From NCBI GenBank assembly GCA_964517435.1, contig CAZFEC010000077.1, forward strand, positions 1-6,175: 6,175 bases of DNA. The letters run 5' to 3'. Made by a program: the position numbers and the translations under genes. Shown piece after piece: positions 1 to 5,799 of this stretch (position 1 is its first letter; each line of letters begins with the position of its first letter). Below the pieces are notes generated by a model. The model was not told the origin of the DNA, did no database searches, and was given only the letters and a program-made list of their open reading frames with translations. The stretch is from BS150m-G50 sp964517435. GTDB taxonomy: Bacteria > CAIWAD01 > BS150m-G50.

Positions 1-395
1 AAGTATGCCAGCGCAAGTTAACAATCAACGGGGAATTATGCCACTAATGAAAACGTTGTCGCGCTTAATAATCGTTCATCGGCAGGTATGTGCAGCCGTA
101 GCAGATGAATCCCGTCGAATCTCACTTCAGCACAAAGGTGTGCGTTTTCGCACTATTATAAATTCAAGGAGCAGTGGGTTGTTTTTGACGATTTACGATT
201 GATCCATATCGATTGTTAAAAAGCGGGAAGAATTAAAGAGTCTATTATGATATTTTAGTATTCCTGATTATTAGCTTGAGAAACGAACTTTTTTTCGTAC
301 ATAGTCTTCACCTGCCTCTCTATACATCCTCTGTTAGAGCGGTATGATTCATCAAATACTGTTTACATATGCCTTGATGTACTTAGGAGGGATTA
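1..395. other. AT-rich intergenic region, no convincing gene
   Basis: No convincing gene lies in these 395 bases. A 65-codon + strand frame (5-202) is open to the window edge, so it could be the tail of an upstream gene, but its translation is a basic, low-complexity-like peptide with no recognisable motif and no good ribosome binding site. A TTGACG box at 185-190 with TATCGA 16 bp downstream, and TATGAT boxes at 246-251 and 343-348 without a matching -35, are too weak to call as promoters. The only clear signal is the Shine-Dalgarno sequence at 385-391 that belongs to the next gene. Confidence 0.5.
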
Positions 396-1346
396 ATGTA
401 TCTATACAAACGTATCTTCAGCTTTCTGTTGATCGTCGGCATCAGCCCCGCTATGACTGCATTGGCTGACGTCTACTTTCAGGACGATTTCGAGGATGGG
501 ACCTGGGCGGACAAATGGGTGTTGGTCAACGACCAGCTTTATGATCCGGTGGTGACCGACCAGGACGCAGCCGGTGGTACTCAATACAGCCTGCGCCTTT
601 TCGGTGGCGCATCTACTAACGACTACTGGCATTTTATGGGTCTCAATACCGTTTTTACTCCTGCTCAGCCGACCTATGTTGGATACTATACAATGCTGGA
701 CAACACCCGTTTTCGCGCCACCAATTACTGCGTAATCGGTGATGCGGATGTAACGTCTAATGCGGGAGTGATTTTCACCTGGGGCAGGCCGGATGAGGCC
801 AACCTCCGTCTCTACAGCAATGAAGACGAGTACTACGTGCATCCCGTCACGGTCGGGGAATGGCATCTGGTGGAGTTCCATCTGGATTGGGAAGCGAGAA
901 CGGTAGATTGGCTGGTTGACAGTCAACTGGTGATAGCGGGAGTCTCCTTCCGCTCTGAAACCTCGGTGGATATCTCAACCATCCATCTCTACAGCATTCA
1001 TGATGACGAAGAGCCGATGCTGGCCAATTCCTGGTATGATGAAATCATGGTGGGAGATGGCAGTCTGACTGAGGTTCAACCCGCCACCTTCGAACTGGCG
1101 CAGAACTACCCCAATCCCTTCAATCCAGGCACCACCATCGAATTCTCGATCCAGGAGCCCGGCGATGTGCTGCTGTCTGTTTATGATGTCAGCGGCAGCC
1201 AGGTGGCGACTCTGGTGGATGGACCGGTCGCGGTCGGTGAACACAGTGTCTATTTTGACGCTTCCCGGCTGCCTTCCGGCGTCTACTTCTACACCCTCAC
1301 CGGTGGTGAGGCCAGGGTTACGAAGAAGATGGTCTACGTCAAGTGA
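396..1346 (+). CDS. Secreted protein with T9SS type A C-terminal sorting domain
   Basis: This 316-residue protein is predicted to be exported and then handed to the type IX secretion system for release or attachment at the cell surface. The start is supported by AGGAGGG at 385-391, with GGAGG 5 nt before ATG. Residues 1-24 form a Sec signal peptide: basic YKR, a hydrophobic stretch FSFLLIVGI, and likely cleavage after ALA at 24. The mature part opens with FQDDFEDG..W, and residues about 154-180 (GEWHLVEFHLDWE...DWLVDSQLV) resemble the late strands of a LamG/concanavalin-like beta sandwich. That fold assignment is inferred and I see no catalytic motif. Residues about 231-316 are the sorting domain, with FELAQNYPNPFNPGTTIEF, then VYDVSGSQVATLVDG, LPSGVYFYTL and a basic KKMVYVK end. 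The sorting domain is secure, but the substrate and function of the N-terminal part are unknown. No T9SS machinery gene is in the window. Confidence 0.9.
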   Translation: MYLYKRIFSFLLIVGISPAMTALADVYFQDDFEDGTWADKWVLVNDQLYDPVVTDQDAAGGTQYSLRLFGGASTNDYWHFMGLNTVFTPAQPTYVGYYTMLDNTRFRATNYCVIGDADVTSNAGVIFTWGRPDEANLRLYSNEDEYYVHPVTVGEWHLVEFHLDWEARTVDWLVDSQLVIAGVSFRSETSVDISTIHLYSIHDDEEPMLANSWYDEIMVGDGSLTEVQPATFELAQNYPNPFNPGTTIEFSIQEPGDVLLSVYDVSGSQVATLVDGPVAVGEHSVYFDASRLPSGVYFYTLTGGEARVTKKMVYVK

Positions 1347-1572
1347 TTGAAGACTTTGGTTGACGCTTGACGAATTGAAGTACCTTTTGGTGCGCTCGCT
1401 TAAAGCAGTTTCAGATTTTGATTTGCGATTGACACTGAAGTGTAGTCGTGTTTACATAACACAGACGTTAGCTACATAATAAACAACCGGATACATCTGC
1501 TGTTTACCGATGTGTCTCAGTATCTCCTTGTTTTTCAACGTCTGATCGTGGTCCGACCCCGTTGGGCACACG
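1347..1572. other. Intergenic gap between convergent genes, with short inverted repeats
   Basis: This gap separates the convergent cargo gene (+) and rpmA (-). I see no gene. It contains ACACT-GA-AGTGT (1432-1443) and GTGTT-TACAT-AACAC (1448-1462). The second can be extended by GTC/GAC across a one-base bulge and by TGTAG (1441-1445) with CTACA (1472-1476). Neither is followed by a T-tract, so neither is a standard intrinsic terminator. No clear terminator for the + strand cargo gene is visible. Confidence 0.4.
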
Positions 1573-1599
1573 AAAAAGCCCGGCTTTCTCAGCCGGGCT
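1573..1599 (-). terminator. Intrinsic terminator of the rplU-rpmA transcript
   Basis: On the minus strand an 8-bp perfect stem AGCCCGGC / GCCGGGCT (1599-1592 and 1584-1577) encloses a 7-nt loop TGAGAAA and is followed directly by TTTT (1576-1573). It lies 27 nt past the rpmA stop codon. There is no T-tract on the other side, so it should act mainly on the leftward transcript. Confidence 0.9.
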
Positions 1600-1626
1600 C
1601 TGTGGTTATCTCAATTTCGGGCTTTA

Positions 1627-1881
1627 TCAGTCCGTCACTACCGTCATGTAGGTGCGTCCATTCTTGTGGTGCTCGAAGACCACGCGGCCGTCCACCAGGG
1701 CGAACAGGGTGTCGTCCCCGCCGCGACCGACATTGGCGCCGGGATGGAATTTGGTGCCGCGCTGGCGCACGAGAATGTTACCGGCGATCACCTGCTGGCC
1801 GCCGAACTTCTTGATGCCGAGCATTTTGGCATTGCTGTCACGCCCGTTGCGTGTGCTGCCCATTCCTTTTTTATGAGCCAT
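1627..1881 (-). CDS. rpmA: 50S ribosomal protein L27
   Basis: L27 is a large-subunit ribosomal protein whose flexible N-terminal tail reaches the peptidyl transferase centre and helps place tRNA there. The 84-residue product has the family's normal length and begins MAHKKGMGSTRNGRDS, the standard L27 start. It has no N-terminal extension of the kind cleaved by Prp protease in Firmicutes, so the mature tail is encoded directly. The conserved core VRQRGTKFHPGANVGRG followed by GDDTLFA is present at about residues 38-61. The start is fixed by AGGAGA, 5 nt before ATG. This Shine-Dalgarno overlaps the TAG stop codon of rplU (TAGGAG), leaving 9 nt between the two genes, which suggests translational coupling. 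The terminator at 1599-1573 follows the gene. Confidence 0.98.
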   Translation of the reverse strand: MAHKKGMGSTRNGRDSNAKMLGIKKFGGQQVIAGNILVRQRGTKFHPGANVGRGGDDTLFALVDGRVVFEHHKNGRTYMTVVTD

Positions 1882-1890
1882 GACCGTCTC

Positions 1891-2202
1891 CTATACGTTG
1901 AGCTTTTTCACATGAATGGTGGTGTAAAGCTGGCGGTGACCCTTCTTACGGCTGAAGCCCTTGCGGCGCTTCTTGACGAAGTTGATCACTTTCTTGTCCT
2001 TGCCGTGTTCCTCGACTTCCGCCAGTATGGAGGCACCCTCCACCAGCGGAGTACCGACACGGGTGTCGTCGCCGTCAACCACCATCAATACCTGATCAAA
2101 GGTCACTTCATCGCCCACGTTGTCTGCCAGGTGGGGGACCTTGAGATGATCATCTTCCTTAACGTAGAATTGAGTTCCACGAATGTCGACTATGGCGTAC
2201 AT
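1891..2202 (-). CDS. rplU: 50S ribosomal protein L21
   Basis: L21 is a large-subunit protein that binds 23S rRNA. The 103-residue product is the same length as the E. coli protein. It starts MYAIVDIRGTQFYVKEDD, the usual L21 N-terminus, and carries the C-terminal family signature KKGHRQLYTTIHVKKL at about residues 86-101. GGAGGA lies just upstream of the ATG (2212-2206), confirming the start. The gene has its own near-consensus promoter at 2257-2229, giving a predicted leader of only about 20 nt, and it is closely followed by rpmA. The pair rplU-rpmA is one of the most conserved ribosomal gene pairs in bacteria, and an RNase E/G gene beside it is also common. I see no room in the short leader for an extended autoregulatory structure. 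Confidence 0.98.
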   Translation of the reverse strand: MYAIVDIRGTQFYVKEDDHLKVPHLADNVGDEVTFDQVLMVVDGDDTRVGTPLVEGASILAEVEEHGKDKKVINFVKKRRKGFSRKKGHRQLYTTIHVKKLNV

Positions 2203-2228
2203 TCATCCTCCGGATTTTCAGAACACTA

Positions 2229-2257
2229 ATTTTACCCGCGCCGTTCACGAATGTCAA
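2229..2257 (-). promoter_or_regulatory. Near-consensus sigma-70 promoter for rplU-rpmA
   Basis: On the minus strand, TTGACA (2257-2252) is followed after exactly 17 bp by TAAAAT (2234-2229). This is a 6/6 match at -35 and 5/6 at -10. Transcription should start near 2222, about 20 nt before the rplU ATG. The -35 box contains the TGA stop codon of the upstream RNase gene. This suggests that the ribosomal protein pair is expressed independently of the dehydrogenase-RNase transcript as well as possibly with it. Confidence 0.75.
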
Positions 2258-3777
2258 GTAGAAAATTCCTGCGTGATCTCTCTTTTCTGTTTCAGGGAGA
2301 TCGCCTGGAATTTGCCGACCGGCAGCGATTCATCCTCTTTCAGGTCGATGAAGAGGAAGTTTTTCCACATCAGCAGCTTGATGATTGAACGCTTGCCTTC
2401 CGTCAGGTAGCGGTAGAGCTCCGGGTGGACGGTCAGCTCCAACCGTCGTTCCCGGGTCTGAGCACGGAACCGGCGCACGAAGCTCTCGATTTCGGTCGAC
2501 ATGGTCTCCCGTGAAGGTACCATGCCGGTACCGTCGCAAACCTCGCACGGATCCTTAAAAGTCATTAACAGCGCGGGGCGGATCCGCTGGCGGGTCATTT
2601 CCATCAGACCGAATTTGGAGATGGGCAGGATGTCTGTTTGCGCCCGGTCGCGGGACAGCTCATCTTCCATCGCCTTCTGCACCCGTTTGCGATTCCGCTC
2701 GTCAGCCATGTCGATGAAGTCGATGATGATCAGGCCGCCCAGATCGCGCAGACGCAGCTGACGGCAGATCTCCCGCAGGGCGGCCAGGTTGACCCGCAGG
2801 ATGTTCTCCTCGATGTTGCGCTTGCGGGTGTAGCTGCCGGAATTGACGTCGATCGTCACCATCGCCTCGGTCGATTCGATGATCAACGAACCGCCCCCCG
2901 GCAGCCAGACCTTATGCGAAGTGATCTTCTCGACATCCGACTCGATGCCGAGGTGATCGAAAAGCGGCACCCGGCTGTGATACAATTCCACCCGCTCCAC
3001 CAGGGTTGATTTCACTTCCTGCAGGTAGCGAACCACTTCCCGGTGGATGCGCTTGTTGTCGATGATCACCCGGTTTGTATCCTCGCTGAAGAGATCCCGG
3101 ATCAGTGAAGAAACCATCCCCACATCGCGGTGCAGCTGCAGCGGTGGTGGTGCGGAGTGAAATTGAGACTCGATCTCGCGCCACTGCTTCATCAACCGCT
3201 GGAAATCGCTCTTCAGATCCGCTTCCGACTTGCCTTCCGCCACGGTGCGGGCGATCAGGCCGTAGCCGGGCTGCGTCAGTTTTCGCAGGACGTTACGCAG
3301 GCGCCGCCGCTCCGTGAGTTTCTCGATGCGCCGGGAGATCCCGGCGATCTCTTCGTTTGGAATCAGGACCAGGAAACGGCCCGGCAGCGAGATTTTCGAG
3401 GTCAGTCGTGGTCCCTTGTCACCGATCGGTTCCTTGGTGATCTGGACGACGATGTCGTCGCCCGGCTTGAGGATGACGCGTCCGCGGCGGTCCTTGCGGG
3501 GCGCGGCGTCGCTGGTGTAGATCTCGCGTCCGTCGACATAGTGGAGCGCGTTGGCTCCGAGGTCGGAAAAGGGGAGAAATCCGTGGATGTCGATGCCGAT
3601 ATCGACGAAAGCCGCCTGAATCGACACCACTACATTGCTGATGCGGCCCTTGTAGATGCCGCCGACGAGCCGTTCGTTCTCCGAATGCTCGACATGCAGC
3701 TCTACCAGCCGCTTGTCTTCCAACAGCGCCACGCGGTTTTCGCGCAGGTTGCTGTTGATTACGATATCTTTCTTCAT
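2254..3777 (-). CDS. rng: Ribonuclease E/G family endoribonuclease (RNase G-like)
   Basis: This is a single-strand-specific endoribonuclease of the kind that processes rRNA and tRNA precursors and starts mRNA decay. From the chosen start (MKKDIVINSN) it is 507 residues, close to RNase G and lacking the long degradosome scaffold of E. coli RNase E. The S1 RNA-binding region is at about residues 38-130 (GGIYKGRISNVV, AAFVDIG, GFLPFSD). ARTVAEG around residue 177 corresponds to the 5'-monophosphate sensor. The catalytic Mg-binding aspartates are Asp310 (TIDVNSG) and Asp353 (IIDFIDM), 43 residues apart as in RNase E. The zinc-link cysteines are Cys411 and Cys414 (CEVCDGTG). All key residues are present. 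A frame extending upstream to 3864 adds 29 unconserved residues, so the MKK start is preferred although its Shine-Dalgarno (GGGA) is weak. The upstream gene ends 118 nt before it. Confidence 0.95.
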   Translation of the reverse strand: MKKDIVINSNLRENRVALLEDKRLVELHVEHSENERLVGGIYKGRISNVVVSIQAAFVDIGIDIHGFLPFSDLGANALHYVDGREIYTSDAAPRKDRRGRVILKPGDDIVVQITKEPIGDKGPRLTSKISLPGRFLVLIPNEEIAGISRRIEKLTERRRLRNVLRKLTQPGYGLIARTVAEGKSEADLKSDFQRLMKQWREIESQFHSAPPPLQLHRDVGMVSSLIRDLFSEDTNRVIIDNKRIHREVVRYLQEVKSTLVERVELYHSRVPLFDHLGIESDVEKITSHKVWLPGGGSLIIESTEAMVTIDVNSGSYTRKRNIEENILRVNLAALREICRQLRLRDLGGLIIIDFIDMADERNRKRVQKAMEDELSRDRAQTDILPISKFGLMEMTRQRIRPALLMTFKDPCEVCDGTGMVPSRETMSTEIESFVRRFRAQTRERRLELTVHPELYRYLTEGKRSIIKLLMWKNFLFIDLKEDESLPVGKFQAISLKQKREITQEFST

Positions 3778-3808
3778 GGTATATCCCGCGCGACAGTAAT
3801 AACCGGTA

Positions 3809-3824
3809 CTCCCCGGGGGGGGAG
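3809..3824. repeat. Palindromic CTCCCC/GGGGAG tract with a run of eight G
   Basis: CTCCCC (3809-3814) and GGGGAG (3819-3824) form a 6-bp inverted repeat separated by GGGG, so the + strand has eight consecutive G (3815-3822). It lies in the 118-nt gap between the dehydrogenase stop and the RNase start, about 30-45 nt before the RNase ATG on the minus strand. It lacks a T-tract and is not a terminator. It may structure the rng leader, and its length may be unreliable in the assembly. Confidence 0.45.
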
Positions 3825-3895
3825 ATAGCAGGTCCGGCGCGGCCCGTGTTATGTTACCGGGCACTTCGCCGTTCTCTATCGCGATCTGTTAAGGG

Positions 3896-5047
3896 CTACA
3901 TGACGAGCTTGGCGATCGTCTGCAGCTGCATGTTGGAAGTACCTTCGTAGATGACGCCCACTTTGGCGTCCCGGAAGTACTTCTCGACGGGATATTCCCT
4001 GGTGAATCCGTTTCCACCCAAGATTTCCACCGCCAGGGAGGTGACCCGCTGTGCCACCTGTGAGGCGAACAGCTTGGCCATGGCGGCTTCCTTGATGAAA
4101 TTCTTTCCTTCTTCCTTGAGACGTGCGGCATTGTAGACGACGAGGCGGGCGGCTTCCAGCTCGGTCTCCGCCTGCGCCACCTGGAACTGGAGTCCCTGGA
4201 ACGCGGCGATCGGTTTACCGAACTGATGGCGTTCCTTGGTGTAATCGATCGCATAGCTGAGCGCTCCACGGGCGGTACCGATCATCTGGGCGCCGATACC
4301 GATCCGTCCCTCGTTGAGGGTCTCGATGGCGACCTTGTAGCCTTTGCACTCAGCACCCAGCAGGTTGGCTTTGGGCACTTTGCAATCATCCATCAGCAGT
4401 TCGCAGGTCGAGGAGGCGCGAATCCCCAGTTTGTCCTCCTTCTTACTGACGCTGAAACCCTCGAAATCCCGCTCGACGACAAAGGCGGTAATTCCCTTGT
4501 ACCCCTCCTCCGGCTTGAGATTGGCGATGATAACGAAGATCTCGGCTTCCCCGGCGTTGGTGATCCAGAGCTTCTGCCCGTTGAGCAGGTAGTGGCCTCC
4601 CTTGTCCTCCGCCCGGCAGGCCAGCGCGAAGGCGTCGCTCCCGGAACCGGCTTCACTCAGGGCGTAGGCGCCCAGCTTCTGCTCCGCCAGCAGCGGCAGA
4701 TACTTCTTGTTGAGTTCTTCGCTGCCGTAGCGAATCAGAGCGTTGTTGACCAGCGTATTCTGGACGTCCATCACAGCCGCCACCGCCGGATCTACCGTGC
4801 TCAGCGCTTCGATGCCCATGATGGACATGAAGAAGGTGCTGCCGGCGCCGCCTAAATCCTCCGGTACCTCGATCCCCATCAGACCCATCTCAAACAGCAG
4901 CGGCAGAATCTTGGGGTCTAATTTACCCTCGAGGTCCATCTGCTCGCGCAGCGGTTTGATCTCGCCCTCGGCGAAGTCCCGCACTGTCTCGTAGAAAAAT
5001 TTCTCATCTTCGGTGAATGTGGTCAGGGCATGCATCCCGTCACTCAT
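3896..5047 (-). CDS. Acyl-CoA dehydrogenase, short/branched-chain type
   Basis: This FAD-dependent enzyme oxidises an acyl-CoA to the 2,3-enoyl-CoA and passes electrons to electron-transfer flavoprotein, in fatty acid or branched-chain amino acid breakdown in the cytoplasm. The 383 residues are full length for the family. The N-terminal helical domain runs to about residue 120, the middle beta domain carries the first family signature ALSEAGSGSDAFA (129-141) and WITNA (161-165), and the C-terminal domain carries LNEGRIGIGAQM (244-255), ERHQFGKPI and GGNGFTREYPVEKYFRDAK. Glu368 in IYEGTSNMQ is the expected catalytic base. From memory the sequence most resembles the short/branched-chain (2-methylbutyryl-CoA) subgroup, as in LTTFTEDE, GLMGIEVPED, LGIRASSTC and EKYFRDAK. 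Substrate choice is inference. GGGAGG lies 5 nt before the chosen ATG, and a second ATG four codons later is less well placed. It heads the leftward gene block. Confidence 0.93.
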   Translation of the reverse strand: MSDGMHALTTFTEDEKFFYETVRDFAEGEIKPLREQMDLEGKLDPKILPLLFEMGLMGIEVPEDLGGAGSTFFMSIMGIEALSTVDPAVAAVMDVQNTLVNNALIRYGSEELNKKYLPLLAEQKLGAYALSEAGSGSDAFALACRAEDKGGHYLLNGQKLWITNAGEAEIFVIIANLKPEEGYKGITAFVVERDFEGFSVSKKEDKLGIRASSTCELLMDDCKVPKANLLGAECKGYKVAIETLNEGRIGIGAQMIGTARGALSYAIDYTKERHQFGKPIAAFQGLQFQVAQAETELEAARLVVYNAARLKEEGKNFIKEAAMAKLFASQVAQRVTSLAVEILGGNGFTREYPVEKYFRDAKVGVIYEGTSNMQLQTIAKLVM

Positions 5048-5089
5048 TTCTTCCTCCCGATATCAAAATCTCCAGAAATGTCGATTTGA

Positions 5090-5150
5090 GATTGTCCGGT
5101 TGCAGGCAGTGGCGCGGTCGTGAGACCGCCCCGACGTCGGGCAATCCGGA
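5090..5150. repeat. Compact palindromic element, possible REP/MITE-like repeat
   Basis: Nested inverted repeats fill this stretch. The outer ends GATTGTCC (5090-5097) and GGGCAATC (5139-5146) are inverted copies with one difference. An alternative outer pair is TCCGGTTGC (5095-5103) and GCAATCCGGA (5141-5150), which pair with one bulged base. Inside are a perfect hairpin GCGGTC-GTGA-GACCGC (5114-5129) and, directly next to it, the perfect 12-bp palindrome CCCGACGTCGGG (5130-5141). The element sits 42 bp upstream of the acyl-CoA dehydrogenase start, so it may lie in its 5' leader. It could be a dispersed repeat unit or a structured leader; one copy cannot decide. Confidence 0.5.
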
Positions 5151-5192
5151 AAACACAAACAAATAATATATGGTGATGTTTTGACAAAAAAA
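5151..5192 (-). promoter_or_regulatory. AT-rich tract, possible promoter region of the acyl-CoA dehydrogenase gene
   Basis: This is the most AT-rich part of the divergent intergenic region. Read on the minus strand it has a T8 run, then TTGTCA, and further on overlapping TATATT and TATTAT boxes ending in ATTTG. The spacing (11-13 bp) does not fit a sigma-70 promoter, and the match to the Bacteroidetes-type TAnnTTTG box is imperfect. It is the likeliest place for the leftward promoter, but the exact boxes are not resolved. Confidence 0.25.
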
Positions 5193-5316
5193 AGAGAATG
5201 ATTGGATCACCCTGCCGGAGCCCTTAGTTCCGGGTTTCACTGGAGCCAGTACTGGAGCCCGGTCAGCTCTTTTTGCCATCGACGTGATCTCTAATCGATC
5301 TGAATGAGGTTTTTTC

Positions 5317-5345
5317 TTGACATGCCTGATTTAATCAGCATATTT
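5317..5345 (+). promoter_or_regulatory. Promoter of the tRNA-tuf operon with an internal palindrome
   Basis: A perfect TTGACA (5317-5322) follows a T-rich run. The AT-rich -10 region allows CATATT after 16 bp (5339-5344, 4/6) or TATTTA after 18 bp (5341-5346, 3/6). The spacer contains the perfect inverted repeat CTGAT-TTA-ATCAG (5326-5338), placed where a bound protein would block RNA polymerase. The first tRNA lies about 120 nt downstream. The -35 is convincing; the -10 is approximate and an operator role is inferred. Confidence 0.55.
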
Positions 5346-5359
5346 ATATGTTCTATTTT

Positions 5360-5459
5360 CAGCTCGGTCCGGTGTATTGGTGTACCCCCGCGGTGCCGTT
5401 GAAACCGGAGTGCTAAAGCGGCTGCAGGAGTGGCCCCAAGCTTCAGCCGGCCTGAGCTG
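5360..5459 (+). other. Structured leader of the tRNA operon (predicted branched fold)
   Basis: The leader between promoter and first tRNA has three compatible stems: an outer one CAGCTC/GAGCTG (5360-5365 with 5454-5459), and inside it TCCGGT/ACCGGA (5368-5373 with 5404-5409) and CGGCTG/CAGCCG (5419-5424 with 5444-5449). Together they would form a three-way junction that closes 15 nt before tRNA-Thr. There is no T-tract, so it is not an attenuator of the usual kind. A role in precursor processing is possible. This was folded by eye only. Confidence 0.35.
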
Positions 5460-5474
5460 GATTATGTTCTTCAG

Positions 5475-5547
5475 GCTGGTGTAGCTCAACTGGTAGAGCA
5501 GCTGATTTGTAATCAGCAGGTTGTGGGTTCAAGTCCTATCACCAGCT
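5475..5547 (+). tRNA. tRNA-Thr (anticodon UGU)
   Basis: A complete 73-nt cloverleaf. The acceptor stem is GCTGGTG/CACCAGC (5475-5481 with 5540-5546), with D stem GCTC/GAGC. The anticodon stem GCTGA/TCAGC encloses loop TTTGTAA with anticodon TGT at 5508-5510. The T arm is GTGGG-TTCAAGT-CCTAT and the discriminator base is T5547. CCA is not encoded (TCA follows) and must be added by tRNA nucleotidyltransferase. It reads ACA and, by wobble, other Thr codons. It is the first gene of the operon, matching the position and anticodon of E. coli thrU. Confidence 0.97.
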
Positions 5548-5710
5548 TCAGAAATCAACAGCGATACCGGCCGGCGATGATACTGCCGCCAGCAGGCTGA
5601 CGGGATAAACGACTCTGATCTTTAACAACATACCGGTGAAAGTTGAACGCGACGAGACATCAGCGTGAAGCGAGTGCTTTGCCGGCGGCGACACTTACCG
5701 GCTTCAACAG
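5548..5710 (+). other. 163-nt spacer between tRNA-Thr and tRNA-Tyr
   Basis: I found no gene or extra tRNA here. GTTGAA (5642-5647) can pair with TTCAAC (5703-5708), closing 2 nt before tRNA-Tyr, and GCCGCC (5585-5590) can pair with GGCGGC (5684-5689); the two stems compete. TACCGG occurs three times, at 5565, 5631 and 5696, at intervals of 66 and 65 nt. As I recall it, the matching spacer in the E. coli operon is only a few nucleotides. Confidence 0.35.
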
Positions 5711-5793
5711 GGGGAGGTTCCCGAGTGGTCAAAGGGAACAGACTGTAAATCTGTCGGCGGACGCCTTCGGAGGTTCGAATCCTCCCCTCCCCA
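5711..5793 (+). tRNA. tRNA-Tyr (anticodon GUA)
   Basis: An 83-nt class II tRNA with a long variable arm. The acceptor stem is GGGGAGG/CCTCCCC (5711-5717 with 5786-5792), with D stem CCC/GGG. The anticodon stem ACAGA/TCTGT encloses loop CTGTAAA with anticodon GTA at 5745-5747. The variable region spans 5755-5768, the T arm is GGAGG-TTCGAAT-CCTCC and the discriminator is A5793. The long variable arm with GTA is the normal bacterial tRNA-Tyr form, and the sequence closely resembles E. coli tRNA-Tyr. The first anticodon base is a queuosine target in bacteria that make it. CCA is not encoded (TTG follows). Confidence 0.97.
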
Positions 5794-5799
5794 TTGTGT

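Noticed and set aside
5..202. 65-codon + strand open frame at the window start
   Set aside because: It has no recognisable domain and no convincing ribosome binding site, and its composition differs from the real genes. It could only be the unseen tail of an upstream gene, which cannot be shown.
283..298. ACGAA/TTCGT inverted repeat with a T-rich loop
   Set aside because: It has only 5 bp of stem in an AT-rich region with no T-tract after the stem, so it is not distinguishable from chance.
1666..2229. 187-codon + strand frame opposite rpmA and rplU
   Set aside because: Both ribosomal proteins are unmistakable on the minus strand, and the + frame spans both genes and the gap between them without a recognisable motif.
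3130..3828. Long + strand frame (232 codons) antisense to the RNase gene
   Set aside because: The RNase frame carries every catalytic and zinc-link residue of its family. The antisense frame is a by-product of GC-rich codon use.
5181..5186. TTGACA on the + strand upstream of the tRNA operon
   Set aside because: The hexamer at the right spacing is GGATCA, which is not a -10, and the better promoter lies at 5317.
5215..5275. Inverted repeats CCGGG/CCCGG followed by TTTTT as a + strand terminator
   Set aside because: No + strand gene lies upstream to be terminated, the T-run is several bases past the stem, and the inside is better explained by a near-tandem 12-bp repeat (ACTGGAGCCAGT, ACTGGAGCCCGG).
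5040..5279. 79-codon minus-strand frame overlapping the dehydrogenase start
   Set aside because: It runs through the palindromic element and the dehydrogenase ribosome binding site, lacks its own Shine-Dalgarno and resembles no protein I know.
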